From: Elstera sp044372965
GTDB lineage: Bacteria; Pseudomonadota; Alphaproteobacteria; Elsterales; Elsteraceae
DNA length: 15,527 nt
Assembly (NCBI RefSeq): GCF_044372965.1
Contig: NZ_JBILQX010000074.1
Location: 1-15,527 of the forward strand
Direction: 5' to 3'
Shown piece by piece: positions 1-7,617 of the stretch. Numbering within the stretch: the stretch's first letter is position 1; each line of letters starts with the position of its first letter. Position numbers and translations under genes: made by a program. The notes under the pieces are model-generated. The model saw nothing but the letters and a program-made list of their open reading frames with translations, was not told the origin of the DNA and ran no database searches.

Positions 1-17
1 CGCCTTTATTGTGTTTC

Positions 18-46
18 AGCGCGCGATTACGCGCTCGTTTTCGAGC
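18..46. other. Overlapping small inverted repeats upstream of galM
   Basis: Two perfect short stems share bases: AGCGCG/CGCGCT (18-23 with 30-35) and GCTCG/CGAGC around a TTTT loop (33-37 with 42-46). They end 17 bases before the galM start. They cannot both form fully, and no T-tract follows that would make a clear terminator. Role unknown; this may be the tail of a neighbour outside the window. Confidence 0.25.
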
Positions 47-63
47 TTGCGGCGGGGGGCGGC

Positions 64-1047
64 ATGAGCCGACAGAGGGTTGGAGAAATCGGCGGCCAGC
101 CGGTTGAGGCCGTCACCCTCACCGGCGCTAGCGGGATGCGGGCGAAAATCTTGAGTTTCGGCGCGACCCTTGCCGATCTTTCCTTAGAAACCGCACAGGG
201 GCCGCAGTCGGTCGTTCTCGGCCACGCGGCGCTGTCGGGCTATGCCGATAATCCCGCCTATCTGGGGGTAACGGCGGGCCGCTACGCCAATCGGATTGCG
301 AACGGTCGGTTCTCTTTAGACGGGGCGCGTATCGAGGTGGACCGGAACGAGCGCGCCCGCCAGCATCTTCACGGCGGTGCGCCGGGCATATCCCATCGGC
401 ACTGGCAGATCATCGCCCAGACCGACACGATGGTGTCGCTCCAGTTGGCCTCGCCCGCAGGCGACAACGGCTATCCGGGGAATGCGGTCATCACCTGCAT
501 CTATGCGGTGCTGGAGCCCGGCACCCTTGCCGTCACCTATTCCGCCCTTTGCGACGCGGTGACGGTGATGAACCTCGCCCATCATTCCTATTTCACCCTC
601 GCGCCGGGGAGCGATATCCGCGACCACCAAATGCAGATCGAGGCGGATTTCTACACCCCCGTGGATGCCGACCTTATTCCCACCGGCGAAATTCGGCAGG
701 TAGCGGGAACGCCTTTCGATTTTCGGGAATTAAGGACGCTGCACCAACCGCCGACGACGCCCTACGACATCAACTTTGTGCTGCGCAAGCCGCTCGGGGT
801 TTTTGGGCCATGCGTAACCTTGGTTGGCCCGGACGGAAAACTTCGGTTGACGGTCGCCACCGACGCGCCGGGAGTACAGGTCTACGACGGCTACGGGCTT
901 GGCGCGCCCCACGGCGCTTACGCGGGCATCGCGCTGGAGCCGCAATTTTTCCCCGATAGCCCGAACCAGCCCCATTTCCCTTCGGCCCGGCTTGCGCCCG
1001 GCGCGGTGTATCGTCAGCGCACAGAGTATCGGTTTACGGTTGGATAG
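64..1047 (+). CDS. galM: Aldose 1-epimerase (galactose mutarotase)
   Basis: Cytoplasmic enzyme that interconverts the alpha and beta anomers of free aldoses such as galactose, glucose or arabinose before phosphorylation or oxidation. At 327 aa it is close to the usual 330-350. Family signatures are clear: SFGATL (31-36), GRYANRI (72-78), HLHGG (101-105), NLAHHSYF (170-177) with the catalytic His174, PVDADLIPTGEI (199-210), and LEPQFFPDSPN (291-301) with the catalytic base Glu292. The ATG at 64 places the N-terminus where family members start. The same frame is open back to base 1, so a slightly longer protein cannot be excluded; the upstream G-rich stretch is a weak ribosome site. It converges with the lysR-type gene and the two coding ends overlap by 14 bases. 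No export signal. Confidence 0.93.
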   Translation: MSRQRVGEIGGQPVEAVTLTGASGMRAKILSFGATLADLSLETAQGPQSVVLGHAALSGYADNPAYLGVTAGRYANRIANGRFSLDGARIEVDRNERARQHLHGGAPGISHRHWQIIAQTDTMVSLQLASPAGDNGYPGNAVITCIYAVLEPGTLAVTYSALCDAVTVMNLAHHSYFTLAPGSDIRDHQMQIEADFYTPVDADLIPTGEIRQVAGTPFDFRELRTLHQPPTTPYDINFVLRKPLGVFGPCVTLVGPDGKLRLTVATDAPGVQVYDGYGLGAPHGAYAGIALEPQFFPDSPNQPHFPSARLAPGAVYRQRTEYRFTVG

Positions 1048-1987
1048 GGCGATTGGCCCCCAAGGCCTGCTGAAGCGCCTCAAATACCGCGCTCGCCCCG
1101 GGGGAGAGCATTTTATTGCGCAAGCGCACCAGCCCGAAGGGTTCAACCGAAATAACGTCCTTGAACGGCAGCGTGCAGTAGCGATCCGGCGTTTCAAACA
1201 GGTTGGCGACCGACCGGACGACAACGGTGATGCTTTGGTTGCGCGCGACGGCAGCCAGCGACATGAAGACCGAGCTGGTTTCCATCACTTGCCGGGGAAT
1301 GGGCAGGTTTACCGCCTGGAACAGGCTTTCGATCCGCCGCCGCAACAAGGTGCCGCGCGGCTGCAAAACCCACGCTTGATCGACTAAATCATCCAGATTT
1401 ATCTGAGCGCGCCCGGCCAGCGGGTGCCCCGCGCCAACGACAAAGCAAAGCTCCTCCTCCCCCACCTCTTCGTAGAGGAAGGAGGTGGGGTCGGCCCCCA
1501 GAGGAATTCGGCAGACTGCCATATCCAGTTTTGCGTCGAGAAGCTTTTGAATCAGTGTGTCGCTGGTATCGATCTGCACTGAAATCAGCAGGCCGGGGCG
1601 GGCATAACGAACGGATTCGACCGCCCCCAGGACAGCATCCACCGCCGGGGCCATCACGGTGCCGATCGTAACAGCCCCGCCTTCACCTGCCATAAGGGCC
1701 GAAAGCTCCTCCCCCGCTTGATTGAGTTCGGCCAGAACCATGCGCGCGTGCCGGATGAGCACCTGCCCATACCAGTTTGGCTCCAACCCGCGCGCCAGCC
1801 GCTCGAATAGGCGCAGGTCGAGCGCGGATTCAAGATCGGTGAGCAGTTTGGAGGCGGCGGGCTGCGACATGGTCAAAGCTTGAGCGGCCCGATGCATATT
1901 GCGGTGATCGTCGATCGCTTGCAGCAGTTGCAAATGCCGAAACTTCAAGCGGGCGCGTAGAAACCAATCGGCCGGGAGCTTTTTCAT
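1034..1987 (-). CDS. LysR-family transcriptional regulator, GbpR-like
   Basis: DNA-binding regulator of 317 aa. The winged helix-turn-helix is at about residues 17-75 (NMHRAAQALTMSQPAASK), followed by a LysR effector-binding domain from about 100 to 305. The style of the HTH and linker (LKFRHLQLLQAIDDHRN) is that of the GbpR group, which controls periplasmic sugar-binding proteins in Azospirillum and Agrobacterium (family knowledge); its effector here is unknown, but a sugar is likely given galM and the TIM-barrel sugar isomerase next to it. The start chosen is the ATG at 1987, with GGAGG 12 bases upstream. An earlier ATG at 2092 would overlap the preceding gene by 98 bases and add a non-conserved extension. 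It is the last gene of a minus-strand chain, 7 bases after the TIM-barrel gene, and its end overlaps the end of galM. Confidence 0.9.
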   Translation of the reverse strand: MKKLPADWFLRARLKFRHLQLLQAIDDHRNMHRAAQALTMSQPAASKLLTDLESALDLRLFERLARGLEPNWYGQVLIRHARMVLAELNQAGEELSALMAGEGGAVTIGTVMAPAVDAVLGAVESVRYARPGLLISVQIDTSDTLIQKLLDAKLDMAVCRIPLGADPTSFLYEEVGEEELCFVVGAGHPLAGRAQINLDDLVDQAWVLQPRGTLLRRRIESLFQAVNLPIPRQVMETSSVFMSLAAVARNQSITVVVRSVANLFETPDRYCTLPFKDVISVEPFGLVRLRNKMLSPGASAVFEALQQALGANRPIQP

Positions 1988-1994
1988 GGGGTCA

Positions 1995-2816
1995 TCATAC
2001 CTCCGACCAGAGGGCGCGCATATTCTGCGCCGCATGGGGTAGGGCGATTGCGGCATCGGCAAGCTCAGGGAGCCAGAGCTTTTCCCACTCAAACGAGAGC
2101 GGGCCGGTGAAATTGGCGATTTTCAGCAGAGCGAAAGCTTCCCCCAGGGGAACATCGCCGTCGCCTAGCAGCGCGTAACGGTAGCCAAGCCGGTGCGTGG
2201 CGTCGGGCCGCGAATCCTTCACGTCGCAGGCGCGGACCCATTTGCCGATCCGTGCCCAGGTTTCGGTGACGGGCTCCTGGGCGAGCCGATAGGGATGGTG
2301 AATGTCCCACAGCAGGCCGACGCCAGGATGATCGGTACGGCCCATGACCGCCGCCGCCCGGCGCGTGTCGCTGAAATCATCGTGGGTTTCGAGCAGTACC
2401 GTTACTCCGGTGCCCAAGGCGTTATCGGCGAGGGTGCGCAAGCCCGCCGCGACCCGATCTTGCGCGTCGGTCCGCGCCATCCCTGCCGGAACCGGCCCGC
2501 CGAACACGCGGATGAAGGGGATGCCGAGAGCCTGGGCGAGGTCGATCATCCCCCGCGCCCCTTGTAAATCAGTCGACCGTGCGTCCGCCAGGCGCACGGA
2601 GGTCAGTCGTATTTCTGGGGCAACCCCTGCGTCGGCAAAGCGGCGACGGGTGAGGGGGCGCGCGGTAGGCGCGAATTCGGGCAGGTTCAGTAGATCGAGT
2701 TCCCCGGCAACCGCGCGCAGACCGACGCCGCTGAACCCGAAGGCGCGGCTAAAGGCCAGAATCTTGCCGAGGCTTGCCGTTGGGCAGGCGAGCGTGCTGA
2801 AAAAACTCAGCCTCAC
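1995..2816 (-). CDS. Sugar phosphate isomerase/epimerase family protein (xylose isomerase-like TIM barrel)
   Basis: 273-aa single-domain TIM barrel of the AP-endonuclease-2/xylose-isomerase-like superfamily, whose members isomerise or epimerise sugars, polyols or keto acids with a divalent metal. Putative metal ligands sit at the expected strand ends: Glu143 (LLETHDDF), Asp171 and His173/174 (LLWDIHHPY), His208 region, and Glu243/Glu245 (SFEWEK). Usual length is 260-300 aa, so it looks complete. The start is GTG at 2816, whose last two bases and the next base form the TGA stop of the upstream lacI gene (GTGA overlap, translational coupling). The exact substrate cannot be read from sequence; its place between LacI and LysR regulators and beside uronate genes suggests a sugar or sugar acid. 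Intact, unlike the neighbouring uronate genes. Confidence 0.85.
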   Translation of the reverse strand: MRLSFFSTLACPTASLGKILAFSRAFGFSGVGLRAVAGELDLLNLPEFAPTARPLTRRRFADAGVAPEIRLTSVRLADARSTDLQGARGMIDLAQALGIPFIRVFGGPVPAGMARTDAQDRVAAGLRTLADNALGTGVTVLLETHDDFSDTRRAAAVMGRTDHPGVGLLWDIHHPYRLAQEPVTETWARIGKWVRACDVKDSRPDATHRLGYRYALLGDGDVPLGEAFALLKIANFTGPLSFEWEKLWLPELADAAIALPHAAQNMRALWSEV

Positions 2817-3865
2817 GGGCGTTTGGACCGGGGCGGCCCCACCGACGCGCGCTCGACCAACTCCACCCCGACCGATAGTCGGCGCGAGCAGGGGCTGGGG
2901 TCGGCGATCAGGTCTTTCAGCAGGGCGACGGCGGCCCGTCCCATGTCCTCCCGATACACGCGCATTGTGGTCAGCGGCGGGTGCGAATGGTGGGCGATGG
3001 TCATATCATCGAAGCCAATCACCGAGTAATCATGCGGCACGCTATAGCCGCGCGCTTCGAGCGCTTGCAGCACACTAATGGCGATCACGTCGGTACAGCA
3101 GACGAACCCGGTTGCTGAATCAAGCCTTCCCTGGTCGAAGGCTCGGTGAATAGCGGTTCCGGCTTCGAACTCCTGCATATCATGCTCGTGCAGATCGATG
3201 AGATGTTGGGCGGGATCGTAGGCAATGCCGGCTTCGGCAAGGGCGTCGCAAAACCCATCCAGACGGCGAAGGCGGGAAATTCGGTGCTTGCGCGTGATAT
3301 GCACCAGATTGCGGTGCCCCGCGTCCAGCAACCGCTGCGTTGCAAGCCAACCGCCGAAGCGATTGTCCGGCGTGATGCCCGACAGGCGCATCATCCGGTC
3401 CATGCCGTTGACAAGCACCGTGGGAATGCCCGAGGCAACGATGGGCTCTACTACCTCCGGGCCGTCCAAGCCGAGCATCAGTAGGGATTGCGGGGCCGAG
3501 GTTGCCAGCAGATCTTCGATTTCGGCTCGGCTCGTCGCTTCATTGCTCGGCAGCAGCCGGACGTTGGCGGTGAGTTGAGCCGATGTCGCGGCGTCCAGCA
3601 TGCCGCGCATCACTTCTTCATAGAATTGACCGGAGGCAAAAAAGGCGGCGGGGGTTGCGATGGTGACACTGCCGATGCTGCCCGCTGGCGCCTCCGCGCG
3701 GGCCGATTTCGGCGCATAACCCATTTGATTGGCGATGGCCCACACGAGTTCCCGGCTTTTCGTGCTGACGCCGATGCGGTTGTTCAGCACTTTCGAGACG
3801 GATGCGACCGAGATCCCGGCTTCGCGGGCGATGTCGCTCAATGTTGGCGATAATTTCTCAACCAT
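2813..3865 (-). CDS. LacI-family transcriptional regulator
   Basis: 350-aa repressor-type regulator. The N-terminal HTH is at residues 8-27 (LSDIAREAGISVASVSKVLN), with the hinge region at about 50-60 and a periplasmic-binding-protein-like effector domain from about 65 to 340. Typical landmarks in that domain include NRFGGWLATQRLLDAGHRN, CTDVIAISVLQAL, VIGFDDMTIAHHSHPPLTTM and REDMGRAAVALL. The start is ATG at 3865, preceded by AGGCGG at a suitable distance. It ends in a GTGA overlap with the TIM-barrel gene, so the two are probably cotranslated. It lies 60 bases downstream of the GH88 remnant on the same strand, so it was likely the local regulator of the uronate genes (inference). I did not find a convincing LacI operator palindrome in the window; its binding sites may have been in the lost intergenic region. 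Confidence 0.9.
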   Translation of the reverse strand: MVEKLSPTLSDIAREAGISVASVSKVLNNRIGVSTKSRELVWAIANQMGYAPKSARAEAPAGSIGSVTIATPAAFFASGQFYEEVMRGMLDAATSAQLTANVRLLPSNEATSRAEIEDLLATSAPQSLLMLGLDGPEVVEPIVASGIPTVLVNGMDRMMRLSGITPDNRFGGWLATQRLLDAGHRNLVHITRKHRISRLRRLDGFCDALAEAGIAYDPAQHLIDLHEHDMQEFEAGTAIHRAFDQGRLDSATGFVCCTDVIAISVLQALEARGYSVPHDYSVIGFDDMTIAHHSHPPLTTMRVYREDMGRAAVALLKDLIADPSPCSRRLSVGVELVERASVGPPRSKRP

Positions 3866-3925
3866 ATCCGCCGCCTGCTCGCAGGGTCATAGCCCCACGT
3901 CTTACTCTGGAAATCCGAGCATCCC

Positions 3926-4393
3926 TTACCAGAAGAAATGCCGATGGCCCAGCGCGCGCATCAAGGCTTCCATGAAGTAGTAATCACCATAGGGTAGCAT
4001 CGTATCGTTCAGCCCGCGCGGAATGTGGGACGCCCCATGTGCCAGCATGCCATGCGCTTTCGGGTCGGCGGTGAGATCGCAGGTTTCCAGCAAACCGTTC
4101 AACGGCCGGTCGCCGAAAGCCGTCCAGCGCTCGGCTTCCTCCCCCGGAACTTGCGCCGCGATAAGATAGGCCCCCGCCGCCATAATGGCTGCCGCTGAGC
4201 TTTCGCGAAAGGCAAGGGCCGGGTCGGTGACGCTGAAATCCCAAACTGGGACTTTATCGGAGCCCATCAAGGCTTCGGCCTTGGCGGCGAGGCGTTTGGC
4301 GATGGCTAGATCGGCGGCGTTCCCCGTCGTTAGCGCGCATTGCGCATAGCCGTGGATCATCCAGGCCTGCCCGCGCGACCAGCAGCTGCTGTC
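3926..4393 (-). pseudogene. 5'-truncated unsaturated glucuronyl hydrolase (GH88), C-terminal ~155 residues only
   Basis: The minus-strand frame reads as the C-terminal part of a GH88 unsaturated glucuronyl hydrolase, an (alpha/alpha)6 enzyme that hydrates the vinyl ether of unsaturated glucuronyl/galacturonyl oligosaccharides and releases the unsaturated uronate. Diagnostic pieces are CWSRGQAWMIHGYAQ just after the breakpoint, VPVWDFSVTDP and RESSAAAIMAAGAYL, then a normal C-terminus ending in DYYFMEALMRALGHRHFFW. Full-length family members are about 370 aa, so roughly 215 residues are gone, including the region that carries the two catalytic aspartates (Asp88 and Asp149 in the Bacillus GL1 enzyme). 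Upstream of about 4393 the open frame continues to an ATG at 4603, but those 70 residues are only the reverse strand of the DUF2264 gene. Almost surely non-functional. A lacI gene follows downstream. Confidence 0.85.
4381..4390. repeat. 10-bp perfect palindrome at the GH88/DUF2264 breakpoint
   Basis: AGCAGCTGCT is its own reverse complement and lies directly next to the point where GH88 homology (minus strand) stops and DUF2264 homology (plus strand) begins, about 4391-4396. It codes for Ser-Ser-Cys on the GH88 side and may be chance, but such palindromes are common at deletion endpoints. Confidence 0.5.
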
Positions 4394-5927
4394 GATCAGC
4401 GTCTTGTCGAAATGGCGGCAATTGGCCTCGCGTTGCGGCTGGTGCCGGATAAAATTTGGGCGCCCTTGACCCCCGTGCAGCGCGACCGGGCGGCGGCTTA
4501 TCTCACCCAGGCGCGGGCGTTTGCCCATGTCGACAATAATTGGAAGTTCTTCCGCTTGATGCTGGATATGGGGTTGAAGACGGTCGGTATCCCCGTCGAT
4601 CAAGCCTCACACGATTTCCTATGCCCAGGAGCTTGAGGGCTTCTATTTAGGCGATGGCTGGTATCGCGACGGTATGGCGCGGCAGATCGATTATTACATT
4701 CCCTTCGCGTTCCATTTCTACGGGCTGACCCTGGCGGCGCTCGGCGAGACAACCGAATTCACCGCGCGCTACCGGGAGCGCGCCCGCCTATTCACCCAGG
4801 ATATGGCCCATTGGTATGCGGATGATGGCCGCGCGCTCGCCTTCGGTCGCTCCATGACCTATCGCTTCGCCAATGCCGGTTTTTGGGGTGCGCTGGCGCT
4901 CGCGGGCGAAGAAACCTTGCCGTGGGGCGTGCTCATGGGGTTTTTCCTGCGTCAGTTGCGCTGGTGGGGTGCCAAGCCGTTTGCGGCGCGCGACGGGGTT
5001 TTGCCGGTGGGTTACGCCTATCCCAATCTGCTGATGTCCGAGAATTATAATTCCGGCGGCTCGCCCTATTGGGCGCTCAAAGCCTTTCTGCCGCTGGCCT
5101 TGCCCGAAACCCACCCGTTTTGGGTGGCGGAAGAAGTGGCAGCGCCTGCGGTCGCGGGGCCGGTGGCGCAAAAGCATCCCGGCTTTTTGCTCACCCATCC
5201 GCCTGGCGACGTGATTGCACTCGCCTCGGGGCAGCAGAACCAAGCCATGCGGTTCGGGGCGGAGAAATACGCCAAATTCGCCTATTCCGCCCGCTACGGT
5301 TATTCGGTGGAAAGCGACGAGCGTGAGTTTTTCGACCGGGTTTACGATAGTGCCCTGGCCTTTTCCGATGACGGCAAACATGGCCGCGTCCGCGAGGCCA
5401 ACGAGGAAGCTTCAATTACGGGCGATACGCTCTATGCGCGCTGGCGGCCTTACCCCGATGTGTTGGTCGAAAGCTGGACCTATTGGGACGGCCCATTTCA
5501 AATCCGCCTGCATCGTATCGACACACCGTGCGAAGTGCACATTATCGAAGGCGGTTTCGCCGTGCCGCGAAGCGAACCGTTTGCGGATCGGATCGAGGAT
5601 CGGGCTGGGCAGGCGTTGATCGAAACACCGGACGATATTTCGGCCATTCTCGATCTGGGATCGAGCCTTGCCCGCGTCGGCCTGAACCATAAGGCCCCGC
5701 CGAATACCAATCTGATCGCGCCGAAAACGATGGTGCCGCAGTTGCGGGCCACCCTTCCGGCGGGCCGCCACCTGCTCGCCTGTGCCGTCATCGCCCAGAA
5801 GGATAAGGCGGCGGTGCGCGCGGCGCTCGCCCAGCTCCCGGCGCTGCCCGATCTTGCCGCGCTCGACGCAAAAATCCGCACCCACGGCGTCCAGGTCTCG
5901 GCCATGACCGGCGAGGCCCAGCGCTAA
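4394..5927 (+). pseudogene. DUF2264 protein, N-terminally truncated and frameshifted
   Basis: PF10022 (DUF2264) proteins are helical, glycoside-hydrolase-like (alpha/alpha) barrel proteins often found with uronate or rhamnose catabolism genes; I recall some being grouped with glucuronidases, but have not verified this. Homology begins at DQRLVEMAAIGLAL (4394 onward) and runs through NNWKFFRLMLDMGLKTVGIPVD to about 4600. The frame then moves by +1: the next frame gives AQELEGFYLGDGWYRDG (from 4623) and continues without a stop through RQIDYYIPFAFHFYG, SMTYRFANAGFWGALA and SENYNSGGSPYWALKAF to 5927. Thirteen codons plus one base separate the two segments, so one inserted base explains the break. 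About 100-130 N-terminal residues are missing at the junction with GH88. A protein of 417 aa could in principle start at ATG 4674, but it lacks a large part of the barrel. It ends 21 bases before kduI. Confidence 0.85.
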
Positions 5928-5948
5928 CCCCCTTTATGGAGATGTTTT

Positions 5949-6788
5949 ATGGACAATCGCTACGCGGTCCATTTCGACCATGCCGAACGCATGGGCACGG
6001 CCGAATTGCGGCAGAATTTTTTGGTGGAAAGCCTATTCGAGCCGGGCGCAGTGAAGGCCGTTTACACCCATTACGACCGTTTGGTGCTGATTGGCCTTTG
6101 TCCGCTGGCAACCCCCTTGAGCTTGGGGGCGGAGCTTGCGAAGGCGGCAGGCGCGGCGGATTTTCTCGACCGGCGCGAGCTTGCCGTCCTCAACATTGGC
6201 GGGGGCAGTGCGCGCATTACGGCGGATGGCGAAACCTTCACGCTGGAGAATGAGGACGCGCTTTATATCGGTAAAGCTTCAACGGGCGTGAGTTTCGCCT
6301 CGGTCGATCCCGCCCATCCGGCGAAGCTCTAAGCCGTTTCGGCGGGGGCGCACGCCAAATTTCCGAACCGGAAAGTCACCAAGGCCGAAGCGGCACCGCA
6401 GCCGATGGGCAGCGCCGAAACCGCTAACAAACGCACGATCAACAAATATATTCACGATGGCTTGATGCCGACGTGTCAGCTCGTCGTGGGCCTCACGCGC
6501 TTCGAGCCCGGCAGCGTTTGGAATACCATGCCCCCCCATACCCACGACCGGCGCATGGAAGCCTACCTCTATTTCGATATGCCGGAGGATCGGCTCGTCG
6601 TTCATCTCATGGGCCGCCCGGAGGAGACGCGCTACCTGATCGTGCGCAATGAGCAGGCGGTGGTTTCGCCGCCCTGGTCGATCCATGGTGGCGCGGGCAC
6701 GGGGGCTTATGCTTTCGTTTGGGCAATGGCGGGTGATAATCAATCCTTCAGCGACATGGATCATATTCCCATTCAGAGGCTTAAATAA
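5949..6788 (+). pseudogene. kduI: 5-dehydro-4-deoxy-D-glucuronate isomerase interrupted by an in-frame TAA
   Basis: KduI (cupin fold, zinc enzyme) converts 5-keto-4-deoxyuronate, the product formed after GH88 action, into 3-deoxy-D-glycero-2,5-hexodiulosonate. The frame opens with ATG at 5949 (GGAG 7 bases upstream) and matches KduI from MDNRYAVHFDHAERMG through NIGGGSARITADGE and ALYIGKASTGVSFASVDPAHPAKL. It then meets TAA at 6330-6332 (codon 128) and continues in the same frame as AVSAGAHAKFPNRKVTKAEA to 6788. E. coli KduI has Tyr at this point (PAKFYYN), so a TAT/TAC to TAA change is the simplest cause. Ignoring the stop, the protein is 279 codons, against 278 in E. coli. The zinc ligands are all kept in the downstream half: His197, His199, Glu204 (HTHDRRME) and His246 (WSIHGG). 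An ATG at 6405 could restart the second half but would lack the first cupin lobe. The end overlaps kduD by one base (TAATG). Confidence 0.88.
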
Positions 6789-7543
6789 TGGCCAATCACT
6801 TCGACTTGACGGGAAAAGGCGCGTTGGTAACGGGTGCCCGCACGGGGCTCGGGCAGGCAATTGCGCTGACCTTGGCGGAGGCGGGGGCCGATATCATCGG
6901 CCTTGGCTCCTCGCCGATGCCTGATACGGAAGCCGCCGTTCGGGCATTGGGCCGCCGCTTCATTGGGGTGGAGCAGGATCTGACCCAGCCCGCCGATTTC
7001 GCCGTCCTCGTGGCGCGGTTGGAGCGGGAGGCGTTTCCCATCGACATTCTGGTGAATAATGCGGGCAATGTTCGGCGGGCCAATCTGCTGGAGTTCAGCG
7101 AGGCCGATTGGGATGCCGTCACGGCGGTGCACCAGCGGAGCCTATTCTTCCTGAGCCAGGCCGTGGCGCGCTCGATGGTCGCGCGCGGGTTTGGGCGGAT
7201 CATCAATATCGCGTCGCTGCTATCGTTCCAGGGCGGCATTCGCGTGCCCGCCTATACCGCCGCCAAACACGCGGTCGCCGGGATTACCAAAGCGATGGCG
7301 AACGAGCTTGCTCCGCTGGGCGTGACGGTGAATGCCATCGCCCCTGGCTATATGGAAACCGATAATACGGCGGCGCTTCGCGCCGATCCGCAGCGGCAGC
7401 GGCAGATTTTAGAGCGCATCCCGCTCGGGCGCTGGGGCGTGCCGGAGGATCTGGCGACGGCGGTCTTGTTTCTCGCGGCCCCCGCGTCGGGTTATGTCAC
7501 AGGCACGATTATTCCCGTCGATGGCGGTTGGTTGGCGCGATAA
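6788..7543 (+). CDS. kduD: 2-dehydro-3-deoxy-D-gluconate 5-dehydrogenase (KduD-type SDR)
   Basis: Short-chain dehydrogenase of 251 aa that reduces 2,5-diketo-3-deoxygluconate to 2-keto-3-deoxygluconate with NAD(P)H, the step after KduI. Visible motifs are the cofactor loop TGARTGLG (15-22), NNAG (90-93), Ser143 in NIASLLSFQGG, and YxxxK with Tyr156 and Lys160 (AYTAAKHAVAG). The KduD-like ending PVDGGWLAR supports the assignment over other SDRs. The start ATG overlaps the kduI stop by one base, with AGAGG upstream. Odd point: the helix that normally reads NLRS or NLKS before LFFLSQ reads HQRS here (His115-Gln116), so the Asn of the SDR catalytic tetrad is missing. His is known at this position in a few SDRs, so activity may survive, but beside a broken kduI it may also be early decay. 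Confidence 0.87.
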   Translation: MANHFDLTGKGALVTGARTGLGQAIALTLAEAGADIIGLGSSPMPDTEAAVRALGRRFIGVEQDLTQPADFAVLVARLEREAFPIDILVNNAGNVRRANLLEFSEADWDAVTAVHQRSLFFLSQAVARSMVARGFGRIINIASLLSFQGGIRVPAYTAAKHAVAGITKAMANELAPLGVTVNAIAPGYMETDNTAALRADPQRQRQILERIPLGRWGVPEDLATAVLFLAAPASGYVTGTIIPVDGGWLAR

Positions 7544-7592
7544 GGAGGCGGAATCGGGCTATCGTCGGTCGGCGCAATCTGCAAAAATGCGC

Positions 7593-7617
7593 AACCCTTC
7601 AGAGGGTTAACCTTTTT
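7593..7617 (+). terminator. Possible weak intrinsic terminator / hairpin over the next ribosome site
   Basis: AACCCT (7593-7598) and AGGGTT (7603-7608) form a 6-bp stem around TCAG, followed after four bases by TTTTT (7613-7617). The stem is short and only half G+C, so termination would be partial. The 3' arm also contains AGAGGG (7601-7606), the best Shine-Dalgarno candidate for a TTG start at 7616, so the hairpin could instead hide that site. It separates the kdu genes from the phosphatase/AcnX operon. Confidence 0.4.

Noticed and set aside
1988..2092. 35-residue N-terminal extension of the LysR regulator from an ATG at 2092
   Set aside because: It would overlap the TIM-barrel gene by about 100 bases; the HTH starts right after ATG 1987, which has GGAGG upstream.
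6405..6788. The 3' half of kduI as an independent 127-aa cupin gene
   Set aside because: It is in frame with and directly continuous with the 5' half apart from one TAA, and total length equals full KduI; a broken single gene explains it better.
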